NCBI GenBank assembly: GCA_026210745.1
Contig: CP110632.1
Coordinates: 3,037,001-3,101,000, forward strand
DNA: 64,000 nt
From: Exobasidium rhododendri
Taxonomy: Eukaryota > Basidiomycota > Exobasidiomycetes > Exobasidiales > Exobasidiaceae
Direction: 5' to 3'
Shown: piece by piece, positions 20,400-31,208 of the stretch
Position numbering within the stretch: the stretch's first letter is position 1
Layout: every line of letters starts with the position of its first letter
Position numbers and translations under genes: made by a program
Notes under the pieces: generated by a model
The model's input: only the letters and a program-made list of their open reading frames with translations
What the model was told of the DNA's origin: nothing
Database searches by the model: none

Positions 20400-22853
20400 A
20401 TGCAGGCGAAGATGCCCGCCGTCGCAATGAGCGCCGAAGAGCATTTCAAGGAAGAGCAGACGGAGCGCGGCGCGCAAGCATCTGTCCGAGAGACACCGGT
20501 AAGCAGTGCAGATGGAGAAAACGATGCGGACGAAGACGAGGAGGAGGAAGAAGAAGAAGAAGAAGAAGAAGAAGAAGAAGAAGAAGAAGAAGAGGAAGAG
20601 GATGAGGATGATGAAGAGGAAGAGGATGGTGGAGAGGGAGACAAGGTCAGATTTGACGAGAGGTTTTTGGCTCAGCTTTTAGCATTCGACCCTTCAGTCT
20701 ATGGTCAAGTTGGCAGCAATAGCGCAACATTGCCCTCTCTGTCCCAGCCTCTGCAGAGAAGTGGCACTTTCCATGAGCGGAACGATGCCTTTTCAGGCCC
20801 TTTGCTTAGTCCTAGTGCGTCTTTTCCTGCCAGCATCCCAATGAACTACAAGAGCAATGAAGCGACACGTCCGGCGCCAAAGTATTCTTCGATGCCACTC
20901 TCTGCACCGACGCCTTCGAATGAGTTCTACGATGGAGCAATAAACTTCTTGACCGAGATACTAGGCTCTTCGAATCCTTCCTTATGGAATGGTGGTGCAG
21001 GAATGCCGAGTCCGGGCGGTTTAAGCTGGCTGAATGACAGCAAGACGCCTGTCTCGTCATTTGGTCCTGGTGCTCCCAGTCCTCTTCCGACGAAGACGCA
21101 ATTCAAAAATTTACAACCTCTGATCAGTAATTTGATTGCGAGGCTTAAAGGACAGCCGAGCAAGGAAGGAGAGCAGTCTGGACAACCTTTAGAAGACGAT
21201 CTTGTTGTTCTACTTCAAAGTCTGATGGCTCATCGACAAGCTCAACAAGACCAGCAAGCACAAGATCGACTGGATCAATCCATGTCGCTCGTGCAGAACA
21301 AGCCATTAGCTAATGGGTTTCAAGGAGGAAAGAGCGACGAAGCGTCCGGCAGCTATGCAGCACTGTATCCCACACAGAACGATCAAAGGGATGTAACAAG
21401 TTCTAATCAACCTGGCTTTTCAATCGTGGACTTTGACTTTGGTGATGATGACGACGATCCTGATTTTGATCCCAACAATATCAATCTGGACTTTGCAAAT
21501 TCGGCCGACTTTGCAGATGCTCTCGCTCGGGTTTCTGCTGTGCCCAATGCGTCCTTGCCCTTTGAGACGGGAGGTAATGTAGCGGCAAGCCAGACAGACA
21601 TGTCGGTCAGCGATTCAACATGGCAACAGATGATGGAATCCTTGCAAGGGACCAATGATAAGATCGAAGCTGAGGCACTGTCCTTGGAATCACCTAGCAA
21701 GAGAACTCGGTCAATGACAAGACAGCCAGATGTTTCCAAAGCTGCTAGACTTGAAGATGTTGCTGGAGAATTGAGGGATTCTGAAGTAATTCAAACCGAA
21801 AAGGATGCTGTCACAAGTTCACAAGCTCATCCATCACTCGCAGAAGTAAGAAAGGACTCGATTCGAGAAGACTCGTATGGCGAGGAGAGGGGCTCGGAGA
21901 GTGAGGAGGACGATGGTCAAGGTGGTAAGAGAAAAGGTCGCAAGTCTATGAGTCGAGAAGAAGCACTCGAGCGAAGGAGACAGTCGAATCGAGAATGTGC
22001 AAGAAGAGGTAGAGCCAGGAGAAAACAAGAAGATGAAGAGATCAGACAAGAGTTTGTCAGAATGAAGGGGTTGAGAAGTTTGAGTCAAGAGACGGGAACA
22101 GGAGGCGAAGAAGCGGCACAGGCTCTGGAATTGGAAGACGCCGATCTGCCAGCCGCCTTGAGAAGGAGAAAAAGGGGTCGTCCCTTCGGTAGCAAGTCCA
22201 GTGTGAATAGAGAGGAGAGCGATCAGATTGCGACGGACGAGAGAGTGGCCGACCTCAAGGCGGATAATAGGATGCTACGAGCGGAGATGCAACGTTTAAT
22301 CGAAGAGAATGCGCAATTGAGAGCCAGAACATTACGATTGGAAGAAGAGAGCGCGAGGAGGGCAGACGCTTCATCGAAACGACCTCGAAGCTCCAAAACT
22401 GCAAGCGAATGGAAAAGGAAGCTCAGCAGCGAGAACAGTTCAAAGGGACGCAGACATCGCATTGAGGAAGATGATGATAGCAATGAAGAGAGCTTCGATA
22501 CGGGCAGCGAAGAGGATGAAGATGATAATATGATCCCTAGAGATATATTCATGGCCAAGAGTCTGGCTTCTCGCGGCTTGGCATATGATCCCTTTAAGCC
22601 GTTCAATCCGCGAACTACAGTCAAGAAAGGCTCCTCTTCTCACGACGGTAATGAAATAAGAGAAATGAAGAGGAGGAAGAAGAAGAAGAAGAAGAGGAGA
22701 GTGGGAGCAGGGGAGGAGGGAGACGACAATGATGAAGTCTCGATGGAGGCCGTAGAGATGGTTCTCAAGGGACTCGCGGACGGAGGGAACAAAGGTCGTT
22801 CGTTGAAGAACTTCCTGGAAGCAGCATCTATCAAGTTCGGAGTCACAAACTAG
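20400..22853 (+). CDS. bZIP-like nuclear protein with separated basic region and zipper and an AT-hook-like motif
   Basis: One open frame of 817 residues. An acidic run of almost pure Glu lies at about residues 44-75. Near residue 520 there is a bZIP-type basic region, ERRRQSNRECARRGRARRK, with the N-x7-R signature. In a normal bZIP the leucine heptads start about nine residues later. Here roughly 75 residues intervene, including an AT-hook-like RKRGRPFGSKS near 590. A coiled coil with hydrophobic heptads (VADLKADNRMLRAEMQRLI) then starts at about 615. No good GT-AG intron was seen in the interval. A nuclear DNA-binding role is likely from the basic region; the target and subfamily are unknown. 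A second lysine run (KKKKKKRR) near residue 762 could be a nuclear localisation signal. Confidence 0.75.
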   Translation: MQAKMPAVAMSAEEHFKEEQTERGAQASVRETPVSSADGENDADEDEEEEEEEEEEEEEEEEEEEEEDEDDEEEEDGGEGDKVRFDERFLAQLLAFDPSVYGQVGSNSATLPSLSQPLQRSGTFHERNDAFSGPLLSPSASFPASIPMNYKSNEATRPAPKYSSMPLSAPTPSNEFYDGAINFLTEILGSSNPSLWNGGAGMPSPGGLSWLNDSKTPVSSFGPGAPSPLPTKTQFKNLQPLISNLIARLKGQPSKEGEQSGQPLEDDLVVLLQSLMAHRQAQQDQQAQDRLDQSMSLVQNKPLANGFQGGKSDEASGSYAALYPTQNDQRDVTSSNQPGFSIVDFDFGDDDDDPDFDPNNINLDFANSADFADALARVSAVPNASLPFETGGNVAASQTDMSVSDSTWQQMMESLQGTNDKIEAEALSLESPSKRTRSMTRQPDVSKAARLEDVAGELRDSEVIQTEKDAVTSSQAHPSLAEVRKDSIREDSYGEERGSESEEDDGQGGKRKGRKSMSREEALERRRQSNRECARRGRARRKQEDEEIRQEFVRMKGLRSLSQETGTGGEEAAQALELEDADLPAALRRRKRGRPFGSKSSVNREESDQIATDERVADLKADNRMLRAEMQRLIEENAQLRARTLRLEEESARRADASSKRPRSSKTASEWKRKLSSENSSKGRRHRIEEDDDSNEESFDTGSEEDEDDNMIPRDIFMAKSLASRGLAYDPFKPFNPRTTVKKGSSSHDGNEIREMKRRKKKKKKRRVGAGEEGDDNDEVSMEAVEMVLKGLADGGNKGRSLKNFLEAASIKFGVTN
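20537..20603 (+). repeat. GAA/GAG trinucleotide repeat coding for poly-Glu
   Basis: A nearly pure GAA/GAG tract inside the bZIP-like gene. The opposite strand reads as a poly-Ser frame, which is an artefact. Confidence 0.9.
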
Positions 22854-23140
22854 TCTGGTGTTCCTCTGAAGCTCTGTGTACTATATCCACCATAACCTCT
22901 TCAGCACCACCCTCCTCGTCCACACATTTGTAACAACAAGACATGCCGTACCATACTCTACTTTGCTTCTTATAATCTAATTTTAAACCAAGGCAGGGCC
23001 GCACAGACCAGGGGTGGGCCACACAACCTTAAAACTTTAAATCGTGTCAGGATGAGGCCGCGCTCTTGATCGAGTCACCCTCACCCTTGCTGCTACACGA
23101 GCAGACGATTTAGTTGCTATCGTGCGATACTCATCGCAGT
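22854..23140. other. Intergenic between tandem plus-strand genes
   Basis: 287 bases holding the bZIP gene 3' end and the PLP enzyme promoter. Nothing specific was identified. Confidence 0.4.
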
Positions 23141-25139
23141 ATGAGTCAGCCACGAGACATCGTAAGAGAGGAAAGGGAGACGATGGACGAAGGGTCTACC
23201 TTTTCCCGGCACGAAGGTTCGATGACAGGGTCAGAGGAGGATGAACAACTCGACCAAATTCCACTCTCGACACCGTCCATCAGTATGAGCGCAGGTGCCG
23301 ATCCATGGGCCGATCCGTCGCCTGCTGCGGCTGCGGCTGTCGTCGAAGGTGCAGTACCTCCTTCAAAGCGAAGGGGTGACAATCCGTGGGCTTCTAACAT
23401 CCCTGACGTAGCCTACCTAGCAGAGGGGAAAACAAATGCTCCCGTCGCCTCCGAGGATACGAAAGGGGCGACGGCAGCAGTCTCTAAAGAAGCAGCGCCC
23501 GTTCAGGATGACGAAAGGTGGGGAGAGTACCATTTGCCGAAACTAGGAAACGCAGTCGCTCGCTATTGGAGCTTCAAGCCCGGCTTCTTACAGCTGAATA
23601 ATGGTAGGCAAGCGTGGTCAAGCTGCGTGGAAGTCGTCTCGTTGTCACTGACGTCTCGCTCTTCCTCTTTCAGGCTCCTATGGCGCTTGTCCCAAAATAG
23701 TGTGCGATGCCTACAAGTCACTGCAAGACAGGCAAGAGGAGAATCCTGATGTGGGTGCAGTATAAGAGAAGAAAGACGAAGCGTTCACTAAGAACCCGAA
23801 CTGAGCGGGCATCCGTTTTGCCCACATCCTTGATCAGCTTTTTCGTCGACTGCATATGCGAGACATGCTAGAGGACAGTCGATCAAAAGTTGCGCAAGTG
23901 CTAAACTGCCCAGTCGGAAACATAGTTTTAATTGCCAACGCTACGACTGGTACCAATGCGGTGCTTCGGGATCTGGTGTACAGATCCGACGACGCCATCC
24001 TCTACCTCTCGCTGACCTATGGTGCAGTGGGGAAGAACATCGACTACCTGGTCGAAACGGAGAAAATGAGGGGCGTGAGACTTCACAGAGTTGTTGTGCA
24101 AGTGACTATGCCCATGTCGAAGCAAGACATTCTCGACAACGTAAAGAAAGCAATCGATGATGCTCATTCTCAAGGGAAAAACATTCGAATCGGAATCGTA
24201 GACACAGTAGCCTCGAGACCGGGCATAAAGCTACCTTGGGTAGAGATGGTGAAAATTCTCAAAGACCGACAGATTCTCTCCCTCGTTGATGGAGCTCATG
24301 GAATCGGACACATCCCCATCGACCTTACAGCGGCGGATCCAGACTTCTTTGTCTCTAATTGTCACAAGTGGCTCTACGCTCATCGAGGTTGTGCAGTCTT
24401 TTACGTGGCTTCCCGTAATTTGCATCTACAGAGAACAAGTCTCCCCACTAGTTGGTCCTATCAAAATGAAGCTAGTAGCAAAAGCAACACTTGGGTGTGA
24501 GTACCCGATGAGCGGGGAAAAGATAGCATACAGAGATCGCCTCGATGTGCTGACGACGTCTTCTTCCTCTCTCTCCCCCCCCCTCTTCTTTCTTCAACCC
24601 TTCGCAGTCAACAATGGGGCGATGCAGGGACACTAGACGTCTCTCCATTCCTTTCCGTCAACGCTGCACTTGAGTTCCGTCAAAAGATGGGAGGAGAAGA
24701 CCGAATAATGAAATACAATCACGACTTAGCCATCCGAGGTGGGAAAGCGGCGGCTTCAATCTTAGACACTTGCATCATGGACCTGCCCGACGAATCGTTG
24801 ACTGCTTGTATGGTAAATGTGCAACTTCCCATTATCAGGTCTCGAATTGGGACTGATCTCACAGTATGGATCAACTACGCCGACTCTTGGTTCTTTACAA
24901 GTCTTTATCAAGAATTCAGGACTGCCCTACCCGTCTTTGAGTATGACGGTAAGCTCTGGGCCCGCTTCAGCGCGCAGATTTGGTTGGAAGTGGCGGATTT
25001 CGAGTATGGAGCAAGGGCACTCTTAGAACTATGTACACGTATCAACGAGGGTACTGCTCCTGACTTTCGAAGTGGTGCAGCTCCTTCAGCCGCTCACGAG
25101 AACACGATAGGCAGCAACGATGCTCCCATCGATGGCTGA
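23141..25139 (+). CDS. PLP-dependent class V aminotransferase family (isopenicillin N epimerase / cysteine desulfurase-like)
   Basis: Exons 23141-23603, 23674-23750, 23838-24496 and 24608-25139 encode 576 residues. The ATG of MSQPRD is used; the longer frame starts with TTG. Residues 1-130 are low-complexity. The fold begins with FLQLNNGSYGACPK, the family's N-terminal substrate loop, rebuilt across intron 1. ENPD|LFRRLHMRDM joins across intron 2. LIANATTGTNAVL binds the cofactor phosphate, IVDTVASRPG and SLVDGAHGIGHI supply the Asp under the pyridine ring, and SNCHKWLYAHRG supplies the Schiff-base lysine. TWV|QQWGDAGTLDVSPFL follows intron 3. This resembles fungal isopenicillin N epimerase-like proteins, whose substrates are mostly undetermined. 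No penicillin-type cluster surrounds it, so a beta-lactam role is not supported. The N-terminal extension is unusual for the family. Confidence 0.9.
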
Positions 25140-25419
25140 AGGGGAGACACGTGTGCTGCCTCTGTAAACGTAATGATCTTCGATGCTCAGTCTTTGGAGG
25201 CTTAAAGAATATAAGCAATGATAGAGACTCGGATGGAATTGAGAAGAAAACAGCCTCTCAGCAAAGTCACACGTCAAAAGAAGGAAAAATGAGAATTGCA
25301 AAATCCAGTACTATTATATTACAAGAGAGGTGTTTGATGGTGAGAACGATAGTAGCATGCTCGCTTGATAGGTGGTCCTATTTCCCACCCTCCTCTCCCT
25401 GCCTCATGAACACTATCAT

Positions 25420-26523
25420 TCAAGCAGTGGTGAGGTAAGAGTTCGGAGTGGGAGTCGAGGCCGGAATGGGGTTGGGGTAGCGTTGGTCAAAAAAGGCTTG
25501 AGATGCCAAGGAAGCAAAGTGGGAGTTGGCGTGATTGTCTTCCATGGGTGAATTGTCATGGAAAGAGTCATGATGATGATGATGATGTCCCCCGTTGATG
25601 GGTAGGTCATTGAGTCCTACCGCCAAAGAAGAAGGGGGGCAAGCGTTTCCAATCATTTGCGAAAACATGGCCGCCGTCGTAGGTGTAATGGCGGTCAGGA
25701 AGTCCAATGTCGATTCCTGAGGAGGAAGAGGATGATGTTGCTGATGGGCTTGAGCAGCGTAGTCACGGAATATGTACGACTGCGATGTGGCAAAACCACC
25801 GTCGTGCTGTTGTGGCTGCGAGTGTGGATGGGGTTGCTGCAGATGCTGGACTTGGTGAAATGGTTGTAGAGTATCCATGTAGTATTGATTGGCATGATCT
25901 GAGGAGCCGGGACTCGGTTCATAAGATGCATCGGGCAGATCCGTACATTGAAGAATGTCAGATGGTGAACTCGACGAGCCGAGAGATGTGTTATCGGCAT
26001 GTAGACTGATGTCTCCATCGTCCAGGTCGCCGCCAAGTGAAACAGAAATAGAGCCTCTGTCACGAGACTGTTTGGCTACTGGCACTTTGTACACAGTCTT
26101 GGCCAATTCCAAGGGCATGCTTGGGTCGACGGAAGAGATGTGTGGACTGAGACCTCTTTCCTGGCGGAGATCGTTGAGTTCCGTCATGAAATTGATATTC
26201 TCATGCAGCAATTGTTCTACTTTGAGCCGCAACACGGTGTCTAACACTAGAGCTCGTTCTACAAAGTCGAGTGATCTCTCGACTATCGACGACTTGGACG
26301 TCTTTCGAGCAGCATCCGTTGGTGGTAGCTTGTCGGCCAGTAGCAAGAAGCGTGTGTTGAGGTCGTCACGTCGTCTGCGCTCAACAGTATTATGCGTTGC
26401 TCGACGTTCGGCGGAAGTTCCCTTTTTGTTTCCACCGCCGGACGTCTTCTTGATGAGCGTCTTGGCAGCGAATGGAACGACGAGGTCAACAGGCGATGCC
26501 GGCATACCGGAGTGGTTGGACAT
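25420..26523 (-). CDS. bHLH transcription factor
   Basis: A single 367-residue frame from the ATG at 26521-26523. Residues about 40-105 form a bHLH: ERRATHNTVERRRRDDLN carries the H-x3-E-x3-R pattern (H, E, R) that contacts a CACGTG-class E-box. A helix-loop-helix with LLLADKLPP and SSIVERSLDFVERAL follows, then a leucine-rich coiled segment (LRLKVEQLLHENINFMTEL). The rest is low-complexity, with His/Gln-rich stretches and a six-His run near residue 315. This is typical of basidiomycete bHLH regulators; the target genes are unknown. Its upstream region is by far the longest in the window and contains a candidate 5' UTR intron. Confidence 0.88.
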   Translation of the reverse strand: MSNHSGMPASPVDLVVPFAAKTLIKKTSGGGNKKGTSAERRATHNTVERRRRDDLNTRFLLLADKLPPTDAARKTSKSSIVERSLDFVERALVLDTVLRLKVEQLLHENINFMTELNDLRQERGLSPHISSVDPSMPLELAKTVYKVPVAKQSRDRGSISVSLGGDLDDGDISLHADNTSLGSSSSPSDILQCTDLPDASYEPSPGSSDHANQYYMDTLQPFHQVQHLQQPHPHSQPQQHDGGFATSQSYIFRDYAAQAHQQHHPLPPQESTLDFLTAITPTTAAMFSQMIGNACPPSSLAVGLNDLPINGGHHHHHHDSFHDNSPMEDNHANSHFASLASQAFFDQRYPNPIPASTPTPNSYLTTA

Positions 26524-27881
26524 ATCGATCGAAGAGAAGGGGGGGATGGTGGTGAGAAGATGTTATTCCCCGTGGTGACACGGATGTCAGAAACTATCTT
26601 GGGAGATGTGTGGAAAGGGCCTTGAGATGCAGCGTCAACAGATGCGCGCGGGAGGAGGCGATCCTGAGGAAGTATATTGTGGGGGATGCTTGTTGATTGT
26701 AGGTTCCGCGAGTCGATACTCAAGCGTACTTTAACCTAAAAAAAAAGGGTAGATGGTCCAGATGTCGATGAGGGGAAGAGGAGAATACTTTTGGGGGGAA
26801 GAGCGAATAACCTGCTGTTTCGCGAGTAAGTACTCAGCGGACTAAGCTGAAGGTGAGAAGGTGCCCAGTCAGTCGTCCGCATGCTATTTCCCATGCCGGC
26901 GATTATATGAGACCAAAGCTACTCACCAGGATTATTGACGGGGAAAAGGGGAAAACGGAACGAGAGGAGAATGTAGATGGCGAAGAGAAGCCAAGGATGG
27001 TCCAGCAGCAAGGAGTGGAAGCCTCAGTGGGAAGGGTACCCATTCAGAGCGGAGTTCCGATGTCAAATTAATTGAATTAATACCTAGCTTCTTCTTTTTT
27101 TTTTCTTTCCTAATGTTAGAAACGCATATTTTCGCAAGCATGACAGAATTCAATAAACGAAATCGCCTCTTTCCAAGAAAGATAAGGCACCAAGACATTC
27201 GACAATTTAAATTTAAGAATAGATTAGAAGTCGAGAAAGAGGAACATTGGTCTTTATTAGCTTGTTGTCTTGCCTGGTCATGTCGCTCTCCGTTTTTGTG
27301 GGACAAGCAAGAGGCGCTAGTGTGTACGAGATGCACATCGAATTACTAACAGCACATAAGGAAAGTTTTCGACGGACACTTTTCTTCTGGCTTAGTTCTG
27401 TAATTGTGTAACCTTTGCATCTGTGTATAGATTTCATCTTAAGTGGATGAACGCCCAATTGCCTCGACTTTTTCCTCTTCCCTCTCATCTCGATCGGAAA
27501 GGTGCCCGTGCATGCCGCTACTATTTCTTCGTCGTCGTTCACATGGGCTGTGTGCGCGAGACTGATCCTTACTGCTGTGCATGGGATGCAGTCGTCAATA
27601 AAGTTACGCCTGTCGGTGTGATGAGCGACAGATTGGCACATGCAGACTCTCCTGCACGACAGATCTCATGTCATCGGCAGTATGCAGAGCCAATGTGTCC
27701 ACGCTTCGGGGTCAGGCACGATTCAAGTGACAGCGTCAACCATATCGGACGCCTCTGCGCATGCATCAAGCGAGGGACCATTGTAATCTATCACATTGCT
27801 TGTTAGGGTTTGAGCTTCTACATCACCCAAAATCCCTTTCGCACAGTCTAGTGGCTTGCTGCTGCTCACTCCTTGCTTGTC
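26524..27881. promoter_or_regulatory. Gene-free 1.36 kb upstream of the bHLH gene, with a candidate 5' UTR intron
   Basis: No frame here shows recognisable protein features. On the minus strand a GTGAGT donor (ending at 26926) and a CTTCAG acceptor (at 26847-26848) define an 80-base candidate intron in the bHLH 5' leader, matching local intron size. An AT-rich patch lies at 27062-27110. TTAGGGTTT at 27803-27811 lies next to the malic enzyme stop. Confidence 0.45.
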
Positions 27882-29839
27882 TCAGCCAAGCACTCTCTCG
27901 ACGTGCTGAAGAGGTCGGTACACTGGCTTCCACATACGCTCTAGAATGAAAGCCTCCAGGTCATTTTCACTAGTGAGGGAAAAGTTTAATCGCATGTCAG
28001 CTCATTCTTCGGTCACTTCTCCCATCTCACACCCACCACACAGCTAGCTACTCACGGCCACTCTGCCTTTGCTTGGCCTTCCTCTTTAGCTTGTTTCATG
28101 ACAGCAGCGGCGATTTTGACACTGACGGATCGTACATGCTCCAAATCGGGAAGGAGACCTGCATCGGGATCTTGCAAAGAAGGGGAAAGTGAACTTAATG
28201 CTTCGACTCCAGCCACAATCATAGAATCGGTCAATTTTCCTGCTTTGCTTAGAATAGTCCCTAAGCCTAGCGCGGGAAAGATGAGAGCATTGTTGAGTTC
28301 TGCTACCACAACTTGCTTGTGCGTCACGGGATGCGTCACTGGCTCGAAAGGTGATCCAGTGGCCATGAGCACAGTACCCCCTGACCATTTCATCGCATCC
28401 GCTGGCTTCACCTCACACAGACTCGTAGGATTGGACAGGGGTAGAATAATCGGTCTATCCGCATGCTTGCTCATTTCTTTGACGACGTCTTCGGTGAAGG
28501 AGTCCGGAATGGTAGATGTTCCAATCAGGACAGTGGGATGGATTGCTGCCACCGTATCGTAGAGAGTGTATTGACCACCTTCTTTAGCAGTAGATTTCCA
28601 TTGGCTGACTTCTTCTTTTGTTCGAGCAAATTCCTTTTGATTCTCTCGAATGTTCTCTTGACCTTGCACTATCAGCCCGTACCGATCGATCAACCAAAAT
28701 CGGGAGGCAGCTTCTTTGCGAGTGAGTCCCTCGGTCTGTATCAAAGCTTCTACTATCTGATTGATGATGCCCATGCCAGCCGTCCCTGCCCCTTGCAGTA
28801 CTATCTTTTGATCCTTCAGTGATGTCCCTGCCACCTTGACAGCACTCATCAGAGCAGCAAGAGCCACTGCACCAGTACCTTGAACATCGTCATTGAAGAC
28901 GGAATACTTTGGTCGGAATTTTTCCAGTAGTCGTTGAGCGTTGGTGATTCCAAAATCTTCAAAGTGAATTAATGCATCAGGAAAGGCAGTGGCCGCTGTA
29001 GAGACAAAAGAGTCAACGAATGAGTCATACTCTTCCCCTACTATCCGCTTGTGCCTCCAACCAAGATAGAGGTGATCGTCAAGAAGGGCTTGGTTGTTGG
29101 TTCCAGCGTCAAGAACAACGTTGAAGCAACGATTGGGATCGATGCCTCCTCCCACTGTGTACAAGGCCTGCTTTCCGATGCATATTGAGACACCTCCGGC
29201 ACCCCAGTCACCGATGCCGAGAATAGCTTCACCGTCTGTCACGACGATCAAGTCAATGTCCTTTCTCGAGAAAGCGCCGTGATTTGTCATGGCGTCTCGC
29301 AAGTATGCTGTTCCCCCTTCTTTAAAATGGGGGTAAGACAAGAAAATACCATCTGCCCTACGAAAGAGTCGAGAGAAGCCCTTGATGGCTTCGCCGACAG
29401 TTGGTGTGTAAATGATCGGTAGAGTCTTTTTCAAGCTTGCCTCCAGCAGAGCATAAAACAGGACTTGATTTTGATCTTGCATTGATCGTAGGAACGTGTA
29501 CTGCAGGATCGGCTCCGACCGACTGAAGAGCTGCGCGGTGGCTCTTTTCACCTGAATACTCAGATCGTGATACTCGTAAGGTAGATGATGCTTAAGATTG
29601 AATGTCTCTCTTTCTTCCCAAGTGAATGCCGACCCCTTGTTGAGAATAGGTTCCTCCATCAGTTGTTTGCCCTTCAAGGGTGTAAAGAGGGGCCGCAAAG
29701 GAGGAGTAGCAATTACATTGCTCGGATGACCTTCTTTTGCACTCGCTTCAGGAGCTTGACTGGAGTAGCTCCGTGGTACTCGTGGCACCTGCTTAAAGGC
29801 ACTTGTGAGAGCTCTTGGGTTCCTCAGGGAAAGGAGCAT
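27882..29839 (-). CDS. MAE1: NAD-dependent malic enzyme, mitochondrial
   Basis: Exon 1 is 29839-28056 and exon 2 is 27969-27882 (623 residues). The N-terminus MLLSLRNPRALTSAFKQVPRVPRSYSS is a typical mitochondrial presequence. Seen: PIIYTPTVGEA, VVTDGEAILGIGDWG, a substrate/metal block with HFEDFGITNA and FNDDVQGTG, and the Rossmann motif GAGTAGMG. Known reaction: oxidative decarboxylation of L-malate to pyruvate with NAD (or NADP) in the matrix. An ORF-only reading stops at EWP because the TGA lies in the GTGAGT donor. Splicing 27970-28055 adds ENDLEAFILERMWKPVYRP and a few more residues, the normal malic enzyme ending. Confidence 0.95.
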
Positions 29840-30189
29840 GCTGTGCTGGGGTCTATTCGAAGAAAGGGAAGGAGTGTCGTTCGCTTAACTGCAGCCGCCG
29901 GCAGGAGAAGGGGACGCGCCTCAGAGCTTATCTGGGATGGCCCGTGCGCAACGTCATAAGTCTTCATCAGCATTTCTCAGACTGGCACTCTTTCCCCCTC
30001 TCGTCTCTTCGTGCTCATTAAATCACGGTGTATAGAAGTGGTGAATTGCAGATGTTTGGCCGATATGAGTACAATGCAGATGATATCGTTGCATCAATTC
30101 TAGATTGGCAAGCGCATGTGAGTATAGAGAGCCGGCGTTCGAGTACAGTGAGCCGAGGGAGAGTGCGCAGCGAGACATGAGAGCAAAGC
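29840..30189. other. Intergenic, malic enzyme promoter and COX19 3' end
   Basis: 350 bases between two minus-strand genes. No motif or RNA gene was recognised. Confidence 0.4.
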
Positions 30190-30653
30190 TTAGACGGTCC
30201 TCTGACTCGACGTTGCAGGTGGTGGTGGTGGTGGTAGTGATGACGGTTCCTCTCTCGAGTCCTCTTCATGAAAGCCGAGGTTGCTCATCTCATCCTTCTC
30301 CATCAGCCCGCTGTAAGTGGAGGTACAAATCCTGAGGCTTCTGCACACACGACGACACACCTCACCAGACATGACTCACTTTTCCATTCTACATTCTAGA
30401 TACTGCTTACTGAGGAACCTGCATTTTCCATTGTCCATCTTGTTGGCTTTCATGCACTTCAAGTAATCTTGCATGACTTTCTTACAGTCGCCTTTGTCGT
30501 CCCATCGCGATAGAAGCTTCCGATTCTCAGCGAACCTACTCTCGACGCATCCCTACCGACTTCTAACTTACCATCGTGATCCAACGGGAACGAGCCACGA
30601 TCAGGCGGTGTTGCCGTGAATGTGCTGAAAGTGGGCGGTCTCCCGAACGACAT
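30190..30653 (-). CDS. COX19: Cytochrome c oxidase assembly protein COX19 (twin CX9C)
   Basis: Exons 30653-30572, 30491-30380 and 30310-30190 encode 104 residues; no single frame covers the gene. The first exon reads MSFGRPPTFSTFTATPPDRG and then SFPLDHDG, the COX19 hallmark. Exon 2 contains both CX9C motifs: C-KKVMQDYLK-C and C-RFLSKQYLE-C. Exon 3 continues GLMEKDEMSNLGF and ends in a Pro run. Known role: a small intermembrane-space protein imported by Mia40 that helps deliver or sense copper with COX11 during cytochrome c oxidase assembly. Both introns (80 and 69 bases) have GT-AG ends and fit in phase. The start is the internal ATG that matches family N-termini, eight codons after an earlier in-frame start. 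Confidence 0.95.
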
Positions 30654-31208
30654 GATAGAGGCCAGATCAGACAGCAAGGTGGAAGTCTGGTGGCAGGCGC
30701 TTCACTTTCTTCCTCCTCTTTTTACCCCGTACGACGACGACGAGGACGACAAAAGACGGAAATAGAGTTGGAAGAGTCAAAGATCGTCCAAGACACGTGG
30801 CTGTAAACACTGGAGGATGGAAAGTGAGCCTAGCTACCCAATCTAGAAAGAAAGAAACAATCATGCAGGTCAACGAGATATTAATTCGATGAAATCTTTA
30901 AATTTAGCGTCCCTCCAGAGACAACCCCCCCTATAGATTCGGACACATCACTTTATCTGCAGATATAGTCAATGGATGTCCAACGTCCGATTGTTGTCGT
31001 CATTCTCATGTGTCCCACCATCAACGTCTCCCTTCTCTATCATAACTAGTCCTGCCACAATTTTTACGTAAAAGTAAATCTTCTCACTTCCAATCAAGCT
31101 CATGCCCAAATCTGCTTTTGATCCACCGACACTCATCAGATAATCGCTCCTTCAAGCGTCACTCCTTTCTTCATCTGGACGCCAAGTCTAGCCGACCCTC
31201 TGCCTGCC
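30654..31208. promoter_or_regulatory. Divergent region between COX19 and the myristoylation-motif gene
   Basis: 555 bases between divergent starts. There are AT-rich patches near 30875-30910 and 31060-31080, and an imperfect run of CGACGA-type repeats near 30730-30750. No gene was recognised. Confidence 0.4.

Noticed and set aside
20390-20644. Minus-strand poly-Ser reading frame opposite the Glu tract
   Set aside because: It is the complement of the GAA/GAG repeat inside a well-supported plus-strand gene.
23141-25139. Beta-lactam biosynthesis cluster suggested by the isopenicillin N epimerase-like enzyme
   Set aside because: No ACV synthetase, IPN synthase or other secondary-metabolism gene is nearby; the family name covers many unrelated fungal PLP enzymes.
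25560-25600. Six-His run in the bHLH protein as a metal-binding site
   Set aside because: It is coded by an ATG/ATC-type microsatellite and lies in a low-complexity tail; no further ligands are apparent.
27423-27806. 127-residue plus-strand frame in the gene-free stretch
   Set aside because: Cys/His-rich composition has no regular spacing and the frame starts without an ATG context I trust; likely chance.
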